The notes under the pieces were generated by a model, which saw only the letters and a program-made list of their open reading frames with translations, was not told where the DNA came from and did not search any database. From contig CAVXOW010000005.1 in assembly GCA_963763485.1 (NCBI GenBank), forward strand, positions 930,001 to 994,000: a stretch of DNA of 64,000 bases. The letters run 5' to 3'. The position numbers and the translations under genes were made by a program. The DNA is from CAWCKS01 sp963763485. Lineage in GTDB: Bacteria; Pseudomonadota; Alphaproteobacteria; Rhizobiales; Xanthobacteraceae. This document shows, piece after piece, positions 53,168 to 62,766 of this stretch (the stretch's first letter is position 1; every line of letters starts with the position of its first letter).

Positions 53168-54394
53168 CTAGCGCGCAGCGCCCCAAGGCCCCGAAGGCCT
53201 GGTCGGATCGTGCGAACCCCAGGGCCCTCCCAGCGCGGCCGGATCGTGCAGCGGTGGCGGCTCGGCGCCGGGCTGATCGGACGGCGGCAACTGCGGCGGC
53301 TCGGGCTCGGGATGCATCGGCAACGCCAGCGGGCCGGGATCGTGGCCGCCGGCGAACTGCACCAGCTTGTCGCAGCGCGACTGGACGGAGGGATGGGTCG
53401 CGAACAGGTCGGCAAAGCCTTCGCGCGGGTTGTCGAGGCAGAGCTCCATCACCGCCGAGGTCGCGCCCTGAAGCTCGCCGCGGTTCTCGATCTTGCGCAG
53501 CGCCGAGATCATGGCGTCGGGGTCCTTGGTCAACTCGACCGATCCGGCATCGGCGAGATATTCGCGCGACCGCGACAGCGCCAGCCGCACCACCTGCGAC
53601 AACAGCCAGGCCAGCATGATCATCGCGATCGCAACGATGATGACGATGATCGCGCCGCCGCCGCCCTTGCGATCCGAAGATGACGAGGACGAAGACGAAG
53701 ACGACGACGACGACGAGGAGGAGGACGAGCCCGACGACCAGGACGAGCCTGACGATCCGGACGACCACGACGAGCCCCAACCGTAGCCGACATTGTTGAA
53801 GAACACGCGAAAAATCAGTTCGCCGAAGAAGCCGACTACGCCGGCGATGATCACCGCGACCACCATCATCTGCACGTCGCCGTTGCGGATGTGGGTCAGC
53901 TCGTGGCCGAGCACGGCTTCGAGTTCGCGGTCGTCGAGCGTGTTCAACAGCCCCGAGGTCACCGAGATCGCGTACTGGCTGCGGTTCAGCCCGGTGGCGA
54001 AGGCGTTCAGCGCCTCGCTGTCGACGATCTTCAGCTTCGGCATCGGGATGCCGCGCGAGATGCAGAGGTTTTCGAGCAGGTTATAGAGCCGCGGCTGCTC
54101 CTGCCGCGCAACGTCGCGGCCGCCGGTCACCGCGTCGATCATCCACTGGTGGCAGAAATAGGCGATGACGATCCAGGCGGCCGCCGCGACGGTGGCAATC
54201 GGCACGGCGGAATAGAGATCGTCGATCGCAGCGCGGACGTAGTAGCCGGCCGGCTCGTTGCTATCGATCACCACCTCGGCGATCAGCGCGCCGGCAAACA
54301 CCAGCACGTAGATCAGCACGAACAGGCCGATCAGCAGCAGGATCGACTTGAACTTGTTCGATGCAATGTGGGTGTAGAGACCGTAGGCGGCCAT
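53168..54394 (-). CDS. M48 family metalloprotease (HtpX-like) with a polyserine linker
   Basis: 408 residues. Two N-terminal helices (about 18-42 and 60-80), zinc motif HELTH, then two further helices flanking a 30-residue serine-rich linker (WSSGSSGSSWSSGSS then a run of about 19 serines) and SREYLADAGSVELT, which supplies the third zinc ligand. The tail is rich in Pro. It degrades misfolded membrane proteins. The ATG at 54394 has GGAG eight bases before it. LemA lies upstream across a repeat, a common LemA-HtpX pairing. Confidence 0.9.
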   Translation of the reverse strand: MAAYGLYTHIASNKFKSILLLIGLFVLIYVLVFAGALIAEVVIDSNEPAGYYVRAAIDDLYSAVPIATVAAAAWIVIAYFCHQWMIDAVTGGRDVARQEQPRLYNLLENLCISRGIPMPKLKIVDSEALNAFATGLNRSQYAISVTSGLLNTLDDRELEAVLGHELTHIRNGDVQMMVVAVIIAGVVGFFGELIFRVFFNNVGYGWGSSWSSGSSGSSWSSGSSSSSSSSSSSSSSSSSSDRKGGGGAIIVIIVAIAMIMLAWLLSQVVRLALSRSREYLADAGSVELTKDPDAMISALRKIENRGELQGATSAVMELCLDNPREGFADLFATHPSVQSRCDKLVQFAGGHDPGPLALPMHPEPEPPQLPPSDQPGAEPPPLHDPAALGGPWGSHDPTRPSGPWGAAR

Positions 54395-54406
54395 GCGGTT
54401 CACTCC

Positions 54407-54487
54407 GTCATTGCGAGGAGCGAAAGCGACGAAGCAATCCAGTTGACAATCGCGGCCCTGGATTGCTTCGCTTCGCTCGCAATGACG
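54407..54487. repeat. Palindromic repeat between lemA and the M48 gene
   Basis: CGTCATTGCGAGGAGCGAAAGCGA/GAAGCAATCCA then TGGATTGCTTCGCTTCGCTCGCAATGACG: an 80-base imperfect inverted repeat that inserts between two genes otherwise likely to be co-transcribed. Confidence 0.8.
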
Positions 54488-54494
54488 ATAGGTC

Positions 54495-55055
54495 TCAGAA
54501 CTTAACTGCCGGTGCCTGCTCGGCCTCCTTGCGGCCGTCGCCGAGGTCGAAGAAGTCCTTGCGCGAAAAGCCCATGGCGCCGGCGAACAGGGCCGCCGGC
54601 ATCTGCTGGATCCCGGTATTGTACTCTTGCACCGAATTGTTGAAGAAGCGGCGGCTGGCGGCGATCTTGTTTTCGATATCCGACAGCTCGGATTGCAGCT
54701 GCTGGAAGTTGGTATTGGCCTTCAAGTCCGGGTAGGCTTCCGACAGCGCAATCAGCCGGCCGAGCGCGCCCGACAGCTGCGCTTCGGCGGCGGAGACCTG
54801 GGCCGGGCCCTGGGCCGACATCGCGGCGTTACGCGCCTTCACGACATCGTCAAGGGTGCCGCGTTCGTGCGCCGCGTAGCCCTTCACGGTCTCGACAAGG
54901 TTCGGAATCAGATCGTGCCGCAGCTTGAGCTGGACGTCGATATCGGCGAACGACTGGCCGACCCGCTGACCGAGCACCACCAGTCGATTGTAGATCGAAA
55001 GCGCCCAGATCGCGATGACAACGATGACACCGAGGATAATCCAGCCGGTCGACAT
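54495..55055 (-). CDS. LemA family protein
   Basis: 186 residues. One N-terminal membrane helix (residues 4-22) followed by the LemA helical domain: YNRLVVLGQRVGQSFADIDVQLKLRHDLIPNLVETVKGYAAHE and ARRFFNNSVQEYNTGIQQMPA. The family is of unknown molecular function and often neighbours HtpX-like proteases, as here. The start at 55055 is followed downstream by the repeat and the M48 gene. Confidence 0.93.
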   Translation of the reverse strand: MSTGWIILGVIVVIAIWALSIYNRLVVLGQRVGQSFADIDVQLKLRHDLIPNLVETVKGYAAHERGTLDDVVKARNAAMSAQGPAQVSAAEAQLSGALGRLIALSEAYPDLKANTNFQQLQSELSDIENKIAASRRFFNNSVQEYNTGIQQMPAALFAGAMGFSRKDFFDLGDGRKEAEQAPAVKF

Positions 55056-55308
55056 TTAAGACAACTCCTTGGATAAGGCGCTTGGCAGGGCGATGATGTA
55101 ATCGAAAAAAGCCTGCTTCGTCAGTGGGGGGAGGCAGATAAATCACGAAGCCGCATGTAACATGCCCACCTTTGACTGCGAAGCTTTGGGCGAGGTTCAA
55201 CGGCTTGCTCCGCGCCCGATAATGCTGACAGTTTTGGGCAGCATTTGGCAGGGCAGCCGCCTCCGTTACGTTGCAATCGGCGCAGTCGCAAACCATCTGA
55301 AGTGAACA

Positions 55309-55329
55309 CGGATATCGATGCGATATCCG
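55309..55329. promoter_or_regulatory. Perfect inverted repeat before the cyclase gene
   Basis: CGGATATCG-ATG-CGATATCCG: 9-base arms around a 3-base centre that happens to be an ATG. It lies 18 bases before the chosen start and may be an operator. Confidence 0.4.
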
Positions 55330-55347
55330 ATCAACGAGATTTTCATC

Positions 55348-56754
55348 ATGAGTGAAGCCAAGGCGCTTTTCGACGTGCTCCGCCAGTCCGCCGATCCCGA
55401 ATCGGTCGCGGCCATCGAGCGGCTGGTGCACGACGGCACCGACCGTGAGCTCTGCCGCGTCAATGTGCTGGTATTCGCGCAACAGGCCGGCCTCAACGAG
55501 GAGCGCGCGATCGCTGCGTTCCTGCACGCGGCCCGGCTCGGCATTTTCGATCTGTCCTGGAACATGCTGTGTCCGGGCTGCGGCGGTGTGCTCGATGCCG
55601 GCACCACGCTGAAGACCTTCGACCACGACCGCTACGACTGTTCGCTGTGCTCGGCCGGTTATGAGCCGACGCTCGACGAGATGGTCGAGGTGACCTTCAC
55701 GGTGCACCCGCGCGTTCGCCAGATCGCGGGCCACGAACCCGACAAGCTGCCGATGACCGAATACATGCGCCAGGTGTTCTGGGGCTCGGGCATGGATCTG
55801 CCTGAGGATCTTGAGCAGCACATGGGCGAGTTTTCCATGGAGGCGCTGGAGCTTCCGCCGGGCGACAAGGCGCTGCTGTCGCTGACGCTGCCGGCCGAGT
55901 TCGTCATCGTGTTCGATCCGGTCACCCATGGCGTGCAGTTCATCGACGTCAAGGGCGAGCCGACCAAGGAGCGCCAGGCGCTGACCGTCGTGTTCAACAA
56001 CGTCAAGGCGCCGACCGGCACGCTGGAAATGCGCCCCGGGCCGTTGCGGCTGTCGCTCGAGAACAAGACCAACCGGCGCGTGCTGCCCGGCGTCTGGATC
56101 GCGAACCACACGCTGCACGACATGATGGGCAAGCGCCGGCCGTTCCTGACCGCGAAGCGCCTGCTCACCAACCAGACCTTCCGCGACATCTATCGCACCG
56201 ACACGCTCGACGTCGATCAGCGGCTGAAGATCACGAGCCTCACCTTCCTGTTCACCGACTTGAAAGGCTCGACCGAGCTTTACGAGCGGGTCGGCGACCT
56301 CGTCGCTTACGACCTCGTGCGCCAGCACTTCAGCGTGCTGCACGAGATCGTCGCGGAGCAGGCCGGCGCCGTGGTCAAGACCATCGGCGACGCCGTGATG
56401 GCGACGTTCCCGACGCCGGACCGCGCGCTCGCCGCGGCCTTGCGCATGCGCGAAGCGATGCAGGAGATCAACCGCGAACGCGGCAACGAGGATTTGCTGC
56501 TCAAGATCGGCATCCACGAGGGGCCGTGCCTCGCCGTCACCTTCAACGACCGCCAGGACTACTTTGGCCAGACCGTCAACATGGCCGCGCGCGTGCAGGG
56601 CCTTGCCTCGTCGCGCGCGATCTATGTGACCAAGTCAGTGGTCGCCGACAAGCAGGCCGCGAAGATCCTCGAGACGTCGGGGCTGCAGCCGGTCGAGCAG
56701 CACGCCGCGCTGCGCGGCATCACCGACGATGCCCTGGTGTTTGCGATTCCGTGA
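55348..56754 (+). CDS. Adenylate/guanylate cyclase domain protein with N-terminal zinc ribbon (DUF5939-like)
   Basis: 468 residues from the ATG at 55348 (MSEAKALFDVLRQ); an in-frame ATG at 55318 would add ten residues but lies in the centre of the inverted repeat. The N-terminal part carries a zinc-ribbon pair CPGCGG and CSLCSAG, typical of DUF5939. The class III cyclase domain is at about 298-468: metal motif FLFTDLKGSTELYERVGD, AVVKTIGDAVMATFP and GPCLAVTFNDRQDYFGQTVNMAARVQ. It makes cAMP (or cGMP) in response to an input sensed by the N-terminal part. No partner gene is adjacent. Confidence 0.88.
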   Translation: MSEAKALFDVLRQSADPESVAAIERLVHDGTDRELCRVNVLVFAQQAGLNEERAIAAFLHAARLGIFDLSWNMLCPGCGGVLDAGTTLKTFDHDRYDCSLCSAGYEPTLDEMVEVTFTVHPRVRQIAGHEPDKLPMTEYMRQVFWGSGMDLPEDLEQHMGEFSMEALELPPGDKALLSLTLPAEFVIVFDPVTHGVQFIDVKGEPTKERQALTVVFNNVKAPTGTLEMRPGPLRLSLENKTNRRVLPGVWIANHTLHDMMGKRRPFLTAKRLLTNQTFRDIYRTDTLDVDQRLKITSLTFLFTDLKGSTELYERVGDLVAYDLVRQHFSVLHEIVAEQAGAVVKTIGDAVMATFPTPDRALAAALRMREAMQEINRERGNEDLLLKIGIHEGPCLAVTFNDRQDYFGQTVNMAARVQGLASSRAIYVTKSVVADKQAAKILETSGLQPVEQHAALRGITDDALVFAIP

Positions 56755-56783
56755 GCTGAGGTTCTTCCGCGCGCAACCACAGA

Positions 56784-56911
56784 CGACGTCATGCCCGGCC
56801 TTGTGCCGGGCATCCACGTCTTAGGGCCCACGGCAAGCGAAGACGTGAATGGCCGGAATATAGGTAAGCGAGTAGCGCCGTTCTTCGAACGGCCATACCC
56901 GGCCATGACGA
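56784..56911. repeat. Palindromic intergenic repeat
   Basis: Starts CGACGTCATGCCCGGCC and ends GGCCATACCCGGCCATGACG, with inner arms TTGTGCCGGGCA and GCGCCGTTCTTCGAACGGC. Lies between the convergent cyclase and rsm22 genes. Confidence 0.65.
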
Positions 56912-56927
56912 ACGTGTTTTGGAGTTT

Positions 56928-57891
56928 TCACCCCACCGCATCACCCCACCGCCATCTTCGCGCCCGGGCAAACGCCTCCTTGTCGCGGCGCTGAATAGTC
57001 GTAATCGACACGCCACTCGCCGTGCACAGCTTCGCCGTGATCGCCGCCTTGTTCTGCACTGGCTGCGCCAGCACGCGCGCGGAGCGTTTCTCAGGCACGC
57101 TTCGTGACAGCACGACATACGAAAACTTCTCGTCCTCGAACGGCGCGTCGGCCCCCTTGAGCTGCTTGTGGGCGCGCGAGCGCGGCAGCCGTTGCGCGAA
57201 GTGGCACCAGTCAGGCGGAGTGAGCGGGCAGGGCCCATCATGCGGGCAGGGCGCCACGACATGCGCGCCTTCAGCGATCAATTGAGAGCGTAGCGCGATG
57301 ATGCGCCGGTAGCCGTCAGGTGTGCCGGGTTCGACGATGAGGAGAACGTCACGCGTGCGTTGCCACGTCAGTCCGGCGAGCGCCGCGCGCCCGGTCTCAT
57401 CCAATTCAGCGGCCACATAGCTCGCAACAACGAGATCAGCGTCATCGACGCCATTGAGAAAGGCGCGCGCGCTGCTCAGCTTGTATTGCGTGCTGCGCAG
57501 CCGCTCATTGCCGCGCATCAAGGTACGCGCCAGCGCGTGCAGACTCTCGTTGGTGTCAGTCAATGCAAATTTCGCGAGCGAGGGAAAAGCTTCGGCTGCC
57601 GCGAAGGTCGCAGTGCCGGGGCCGGCGCCAAGATCGATCATGCTCGCGGGCGTAAAATCCGGCCGCGCGAGCTGCAGCGCGTCGAGACACGCCGCAACAG
57701 CAGCGAAGGTCGCGGGCATCCGCACCAGTGCATAGGCCAGTGCATCGGTCTCGTTACCGATGACCGCTGAGCTGCCGCCGCTGCGATAGGTATTCGAGAT
57801 CGCCGCTCGCGCGCCGCGCCAGCTCGTTGCGCGAGACGCCTTCGGTGAGGCGGTCGAGGGCAGTGACCAGCGTGGCCGGCAGGCCCGTCAC
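56928..57891 (-). CDS. Rsm22 family small ribosomal subunit protein (one frameshift)
   Basis: Read across one break it gives about 320 residues. It has a methyltransferase fold with SAM loop MIDLGAGPGTATF and a cysteine cluster CPHDGPC...WCHF, plus a late Cys in AKLCTASG, the pattern for which mitochondrial homologues (METTL17) were shown to bind an iron-sulfur cluster. The GTG at 57891 overlaps the stop of smc (GTGA). The frame changes at about 57807 (NELARRA then AAISNTYRSGG), repaired by removing one T. Probably a ribosome assembly factor. Confidence 0.85.
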
Positions 57892-60800
57892 GCCACCTTC
57901 GAATCCCGGATCTGTACCGCGCCTTCGAGGTCGACCGACACCAGCTGCGATACGCCGCGCTCGGCCATGGTGACGCCGTAGAGCCGGTTCATCCGCGCCA
58001 TGGTGATCGGGTTGTGGGTGATGATGATGAAGCGCGTTTCGGTCGAGCGCGTCATCTCGTCGAGCAGGTTGCAGAAGCGCTCGACGTTGTGGTCGTCGAG
58101 CGGTGCGTCGACCTCGTCCAGCACGCAGATCGGCGAGGGGTTGGTCAGGAACACCGCGAAGATCAGCGCCAGCGCCGTCAGCGCCTGCTCGCCGCCCGAG
58201 AGCAGCGACAGCGTCTGCGGCTTCTTGCCCGGCGGCTTGGCGATGATTTCGAGGCCGGCTTCGAGCGGATCGTCGCTCTCGATCAGGTGCAACTCGGCCT
58301 GGCCGCCGCCGAACAGTTCGGTGAACAGCCGCCTGAAGTGGGCGTTGACGGTCTCGAACGAGGTCAAGAGCCGCTCGCGCGCTTCGCGGTTCAGGCTCTG
58401 GATGCCCTGGCGCAGCCGCTTGATCGCTTCGACGAGGTCGTCGCGCTCCTTCACGAGCCCATCGTGCTGGGTCTCGACCTCGCGCAATTCTTCTTCGGCG
58501 CGCAGGTTGACCGCGCCGAGACGCTCGCGGTCGCGCCGCAGCTTCTCGAGGTCGGCCTCGACCTCTTCGATCGGCGCAAGCTGTGCGCCGGGCTCGATCT
58601 CGGCTAGCGCGGCAACGCCCGCCGGCTCGATCTCCAGCATGTCACGGATTTCGCGCTCGAGATCTTCCAGCCGGCGTTTGGCGCCGTCGAGCCGCTCCTC
58701 GGCGCGGGCCTTGGCTTCGCGCGCAGCGCCAAGCTGGTCGAGCGCGCCGCGCGCGGTCCGATCGGCCTCGGCCATCGCGGTCTCGGCGGCGGCCAGCGTG
58801 TCGGCGGCTTCGCGCCGCGCGGCTTCCGCGGTCTCGATCTCGGTGACCAGTGCGCGCCGCTTCTCGGCAAACACTTCCGGCGCGTTTTCGAGTTCGGCGC
58901 GCTCGGTGCGGGCCTCGGTGGCACGGGCCTCGACGGTCGCAACCTGTGCGGTGGCGGAATCCTTGCGCGCCTGCCATTCGCCGCGCTCGGCATTGATCGA
59001 TTGCAGGCGGCGGTCGGCGAGTTCGGCTTCGCGCGCCAGCGCCTGCGCCTCGGCGCGGACTTCGGCGGCACGGTTGCGGTGACTAAGAATTTCTTCACGA
59101 ACGTGGGCAAGTTGCGTTTCAGCGGGTTCGATCGCCGGCAGCAGGGCCAGCGCAACCTGCTCGGCGTCACAGTCGGTCTGCGCCTCGCCGCGATCGCGGC
59201 CGAGCAGACCGCGCGCTTCGGTCAGTGCCGATTGCCGTGCGGCATGGCGGTTGATCTCGCGTTCTGCGCCGGCATGCAGTTCGCGCGCCGCATCGACGCC
59301 GCGTCGGGCGTGACGGACACCATCGCGCGCCGACGTTTCGGCCTCGGCTGCGAGTTTGAGCGCGGCTTCGGCGGCCTCAAGTTCCTGACGCCGGGTCGTA
59401 GCGTCGGTGCGGGCCTGCTCGAGTTCGGTCTCGATCTCGACGAGGCGAGCGCGCTCGGCGAGACGCCGCGCTGCGCCGCTCGGCGCGTGGGCCGCGGCGA
59501 CGAAGCCATCCCAGCGCCACAGATCACCTTCGAGCGACACCAGCCGCTGACCGGCCTTGAGTTGTGACGCGAGCTCAGGTCCACGCTCGCGCGGCACCAC
59601 GCCGATCTGCTTCAACCTGCGTGTCAATTCGGCCGGCGCTTCGATATGCCCGGCCAGCGCTTCGACGCCGCCGGGCAGCGACGGATCGGTGTCCGACGCA
59701 TTGAGCGACCAGTGCATGGGCGCGCTCGCGTCGACCGGCGCATCGAGATCGTCGCCGAGCGCTGCGCCCAGCGCCTTTTCGTAGCCCTTCGCCACCGCGA
59801 TGCCGTCCATGACCGGCGGCCACAAATTCTTGGTCTCGCCGTGCAGCAGCTTTGAAATCGTCTTCGCTTCGGTCTCGAGCCGTTGCACGCGCCGCTCCGC
59901 GTCGGTCAACGGTGCGCGCGCGGCTTCCAGCGTCTGCCGGGCGGCGACGTGGTTCGCCTCGGCGCTCTGGGTTGCGCTTTCCGCCTGCGCCAGCGTCTGC
60001 ACCGCGGTCTCGGTCGCGGCCGCAAGGGCCGCGAGATCGCCAAGGCTGCCGGTGGCCTGTGCCAGCCGCGCAGCTTCGGCTTCGAGCTTGGCGATCTCTT
60101 CGTCGAAGCGCGCGATGCGGTCGCGATGGGTTCTGACGTTGGCCTCGATCTGGCCGCGCCGCGCGGTCAGCGCCGCGAGCTCGGTGGTCAGCTCCGAAAA
60201 CACGCGCTCGGCGTCGGCAAGCGTCGCCTCCGCTTCGCCGACGCGCTGGTCGACGCCGGAGCGCAGCTCGACGCGATTCTTGATCTCGGCCTTCAGTTCG
60301 AGGTCTTCGGTGTCGAGCCGCTGCAGGGCGACGTCGGCATCCGACGACAGCCGCTGCTCGCGCTCGATATCTGCTGCGAATTGCGACAGCCGGCGATCGA
60401 GCTCGCCCATGCGCTCGCGCGCACGCGCCTCCTCGCGGTCCAGCGTCTCGCGTGCATTGGTGAGGCGCTGCAGGCCAGCGGCGGCGCGGGCTTCGTTCTC
60501 GCGCAGCGCCGGCAGGTCGGCGGCGCGCAGCGCCTGCAGGCGCGCGGCCTCGGCCTGCTCGCGGGTGCGCTCGGCGAGCTCGCGCAGCGCGAGATCGTTG
60601 ACGGAGCCGGCTTCGGCGACATCGGCATGGGCTGCGACCCAGCGCAGGTGGAACAGCATCGCCTCGGCCTTGCGCACCTTGGCGGCGACTTCGCGGTAGC
60701 GGATCGCCTGGCGCGCCTGCCGCTTCAACCCGTCGATCTGGCCGGCGAGCTGGCCGACCACGTCCTCGACGCGGGTCAAATTGACCTCGGCCGCCTTCAG

Positions 60801-61349
60801 CCGCAGTTCGGCCTCGTGGCGGCGGGCATGCAGGCCGGCGACGCCGGCGGCGTCTTCCAGCACGCGACGGCGCTGCTCGGGCTTGGCCTGGATGATTTCG
60901 CCGATCCGGCCCTGGTGCACCAGCGCCGGCGAGCGTGCGCCGGTCGCCGCGTCCGCGAACATGATCTGCACGTCGCGCGCCCGCACCTCGCGGCCGTTGA
61001 TGCGATAGGTCGAGCCGGCCTCGCGCTCGATCCGGCGCGAAATGTCGAGCACGTCATCGCCGTTGACCGCCGATGGTGCGGTGCGCTCGACATTGTCGAT
61101 CGTCATCATGACTTCGGCGTGGTTGCGCGACGGCCGGTTGCCGGAGCCGGCAAAGATCACCGATTCCATGTCGGCGGCGCGCAGCGACTTGTGCGAGGTC
61201 TCGCCCATCACCCAGCGCAGCGCCTCGACCAGGTTGGACTTGCCGCAACCGTTCGGTCCCACGACCCCAGTCAGGCCGGGCTCGATATGGAAGTCGGTGG
61301 GGTCGACAAACGATTTGAAGCCGTGAAGGCGTAGGCGCGTCAGTTTCAT
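57888..61349 (-). CDS. smc: Chromosome segregation protein SMC
   Basis: 1153 residues. Walker A GPNGCGKS at residues 31-38; two coiled-coil arms broken by a hinge at about 510-640; ABC signature LSGGEQALTALAL; Walker B in ICVLDEVDAPLDDHN; D-loop and the final FIIITHNP block. It compacts and segregates the chromosome with ScpA and ScpB, which are not in this window. Several very long reading frames on the opposite strand here are shadows of its biased codons. Its stop overlaps the start of rsm22. Confidence 0.97.
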   Translation of the reverse strand: MKLTRLRLHGFKSFVDPTDFHIEPGLTGVVGPNGCGKSNLVEALRWVMGETSHKSLRAADMESVIFAGSGNRPSRNHAEVMMTIDNVERTAPSAVNGDDVLDISRRIEREAGSTYRINGREVRARDVQIMFADAATGARSPALVHQGRIGEIIQAKPEQRRRVLEDAAGVAGLHARRHEAELRLKAAEVNLTRVEDVVGQLAGQIDGLKRQARQAIRYREVAAKVRKAEAMLFHLRWVAAHADVAEAGSVNDLALRELAERTREQAEAARLQALRAADLPALRENEARAAAGLQRLTNARETLDREEARARERMGELDRRLSQFAADIEREQRLSSDADVALQRLDTEDLELKAEIKNRVELRSGVDQRVGEAEATLADAERVFSELTTELAALTARRGQIEANVRTHRDRIARFDEEIAKLEAEAARLAQATGSLGDLAALAAATETAVQTLAQAESATQSAEANHVAARQTLEAARAPLTDAERRVQRLETEAKTISKLLHGETKNLWPPVMDGIAVAKGYEKALGAALGDDLDAPVDASAPMHWSLNASDTDPSLPGGVEALAGHIEAPAELTRRLKQIGVVPRERGPELASQLKAGQRLVSLEGDLWRWDGFVAAAHAPSGAARRLAERARLVEIETELEQARTDATTRRQELEAAEAALKLAAEAETSARDGVRHARRGVDAARELHAGAEREINRHAARQSALTEARGLLGRDRGEAQTDCDAEQVALALLPAIEPAETQLAHVREEILSHRNRAAEVRAEAQALAREAELADRRLQSINAERGEWQARKDSATAQVATVEARATEARTERAELENAPEVFAEKRRALVTEIETAEAARREAADTLAAAETAMAEADRTARGALDQLGAAREAKARAEERLDGAKRRLEDLEREIRDMLEIEPAGVAALAEIEPGAQLAPIEEVEADLEKLRRDRERLGAVNLRAEEELREVETQHDGLVKERDDLVEAIKRLRQGIQSLNREARERLLTSFETVNAHFRRLFTELFGGGQAELHLIESDDPLEAGLEIIAKPPGKKPQTLSLLSGGEQALTALALIFAVFLTNPSPICVLDEVDAPLDDHNVERFCNLLDEMTRSTETRFIIITHNPITMARMNRLYGVTMAERGVSQLVSVDLEGAVQIRDSKVA

Positions 61350-61552
61350 GCAATGGGGCTCTTCTGACAGGGCGGGCGAATCAACCCGCCTTGCGCGAAA
61401 CTCGTTGAGTCTCTGCTATTTAGCGTGAGTTGCCAAGGGCGGCGAGGTGCGGCGGACAATGCCTATCGCCCGGCTACCCCGCAATCGGTGATGACGGCTT
61501 TTCCAGATGTTTGGCCGCCCAAATGCAACAAAAATACCTGTGGATCAAATGG

Positions 61553-62218
61553 TTAGCTCTTCAACAAGGGATCGATCACCTTGCGGAACTCGTCGATCTC
61601 CGCGCCACCCTTCACGATCGTGCCGTTGACGAAGAAGGTCGGGGTCGAATTGACCTTGAGCTTGTCGGCCGCGTGCTCCTGCGTCGCCTTGATGGCATCG
61701 AGCGTCGCCTGGTCAGCGAGGCAGGCGTCGGTGGCCTGGTCGCTGAAACCAGCCTGGCGGCCGATCCGCCGCAGCGCGGCCACCGTATCGTTCGAAATCC
61801 AGCTCTCCTGGGTCTTGAACAGGATATCGACCACCGCGAAGTACTTGTTCGGATCGTTCTTGCCGACGCAGCGCGCCAGCATCGAGCCCGCGGCGGCTTT
61901 GATGTCGAGCGGGAACTCGCGGAAGATGAACTTCACCTTGCCGGTGTCGATATATTCCTTCTTGAGCGTCGGATAGACCGCCTCGTGGAAGTGGGCGCAG
62001 TGCGGGCAGGTCATCGAGGCGTATTCGACGATAGTCACCGCGGCATTGGCCTGGCCCAGCGTCATGTCGCCGAGCGGGCTCGGGGTGGCAAGATCAGCCG
62101 GATTCGGCACATCGTCGGCAAACGCGCGGCCGATCAGTTCGAGCGGGGACAGGCCGGCGACGGCGACCAGCGCCGTGGAGGCCAGAGCGGCATTGAAGGA
62201 ACGGCGGGTCAGGATCAA
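61553..62218 (-). CDS. DsbA family periplasmic thiol:disulfide interchange protein
   Basis: 221 residues. A Tat-like signal is at the start (LTRRSFNAALASTALVAVAGLSPLE), followed by a thioredoxin fold with active site CPHC in YASMTCPHCAHFHEAVYPTL and cis-Pro in STPTFFVNG. It forms or shuffles disulfides in exported proteins. The start is a TTG at 62218 with GGGAGC a few bases before it; no ATG is available in frame. It precedes smc on the same strand with a 203-base gap. Confidence 0.92.
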   Translation of the reverse strand: MILTRRSFNAALASTALVAVAGLSPLELIGRAFADDVPNPADLATPSPLGDMTLGQANAAVTIVEYASMTCPHCAHFHEAVYPTLKKEYIDTGKVKFIFREFPLDIKAAAGSMLARCVGKNDPNKYFAVVDILFKTQESWISNDTVAALRRIGRQAGFSDQATDACLADQATLDAIKATQEHAADKLKVNSTPTFFVNGTIVKGGAEIDEFRKVIDPLLKS

Positions 62219-62766
62219 CGGACGGCTCCCGGCAGGAATAGAAAGGCGCGATGTCGCTAACGTGAAACCAGCGGTGTGGCAATGGCGAGGCGGCCGGTCC
62301 AGCGGCGCGCCAGTGTCAAAATCGCTTGAACTTCCACTCCGTCAGCGCTCGTCCCCGTCGCAAATCAGACATCCCGACTTGGCATCCCGACTTGGCATTA
62401 TTGATGTCGATCTCGGTTAAATCCGGGATCGTGTGCGGGGAACCCGGTTCTTGCAGGGAGGGCGAGGCCGCGCACTCATCAATCAAACTTGTTTGGTGCG
62501 ACGTGATCGATGTCTCCTTTGCTCCGCTAGCCACCAAATTCCGCAGCACCGCCAAATGATTCGATGTGCCATGTGTGGACAGGCCTCGGAGGGTTCTTTC
62601 TCGCCAAGCGGCGCATTCCTTGTTTACGATCCGATGAGTCGTATTCCGTGAAACTCAGGCTTGGGAGATTGCCACGGGGATAAAGAGCTATTTCGCTGCG
62701 CCCACGGCAGCTCTTGTTTTCGGGCTGCTTCTCACGCCGCCGCCGGCCGTCGATGCGGCGATCAGC
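62219..62766. other. Non-conserved region after the dsbA-like gene
   Basis: No well-supported gene. It includes a 13-base tandem duplication CATCCCGACTTGG at 62370-62395 and a small ORF MIRCAMCGQASEGSF... at 62556-62651 with no ribosome site. In relatives mutY and a DUF721 gene usually lie here (from memory); they are absent. Just before 62767, frame 1 reads KSYFAAPTALVFGLLLTPPP, a likely signal peptide of the next gene. Confidence 0.5.

Noticed and set aside
54850..61334. Very long reading frames opposite the cyclase and smc genes (over 480 codons)
   Set aside because: They are antisense to well-supported genes with strong codon bias, have no family resemblance and start without ribosome sites; typical shadows in GC-rich DNA.
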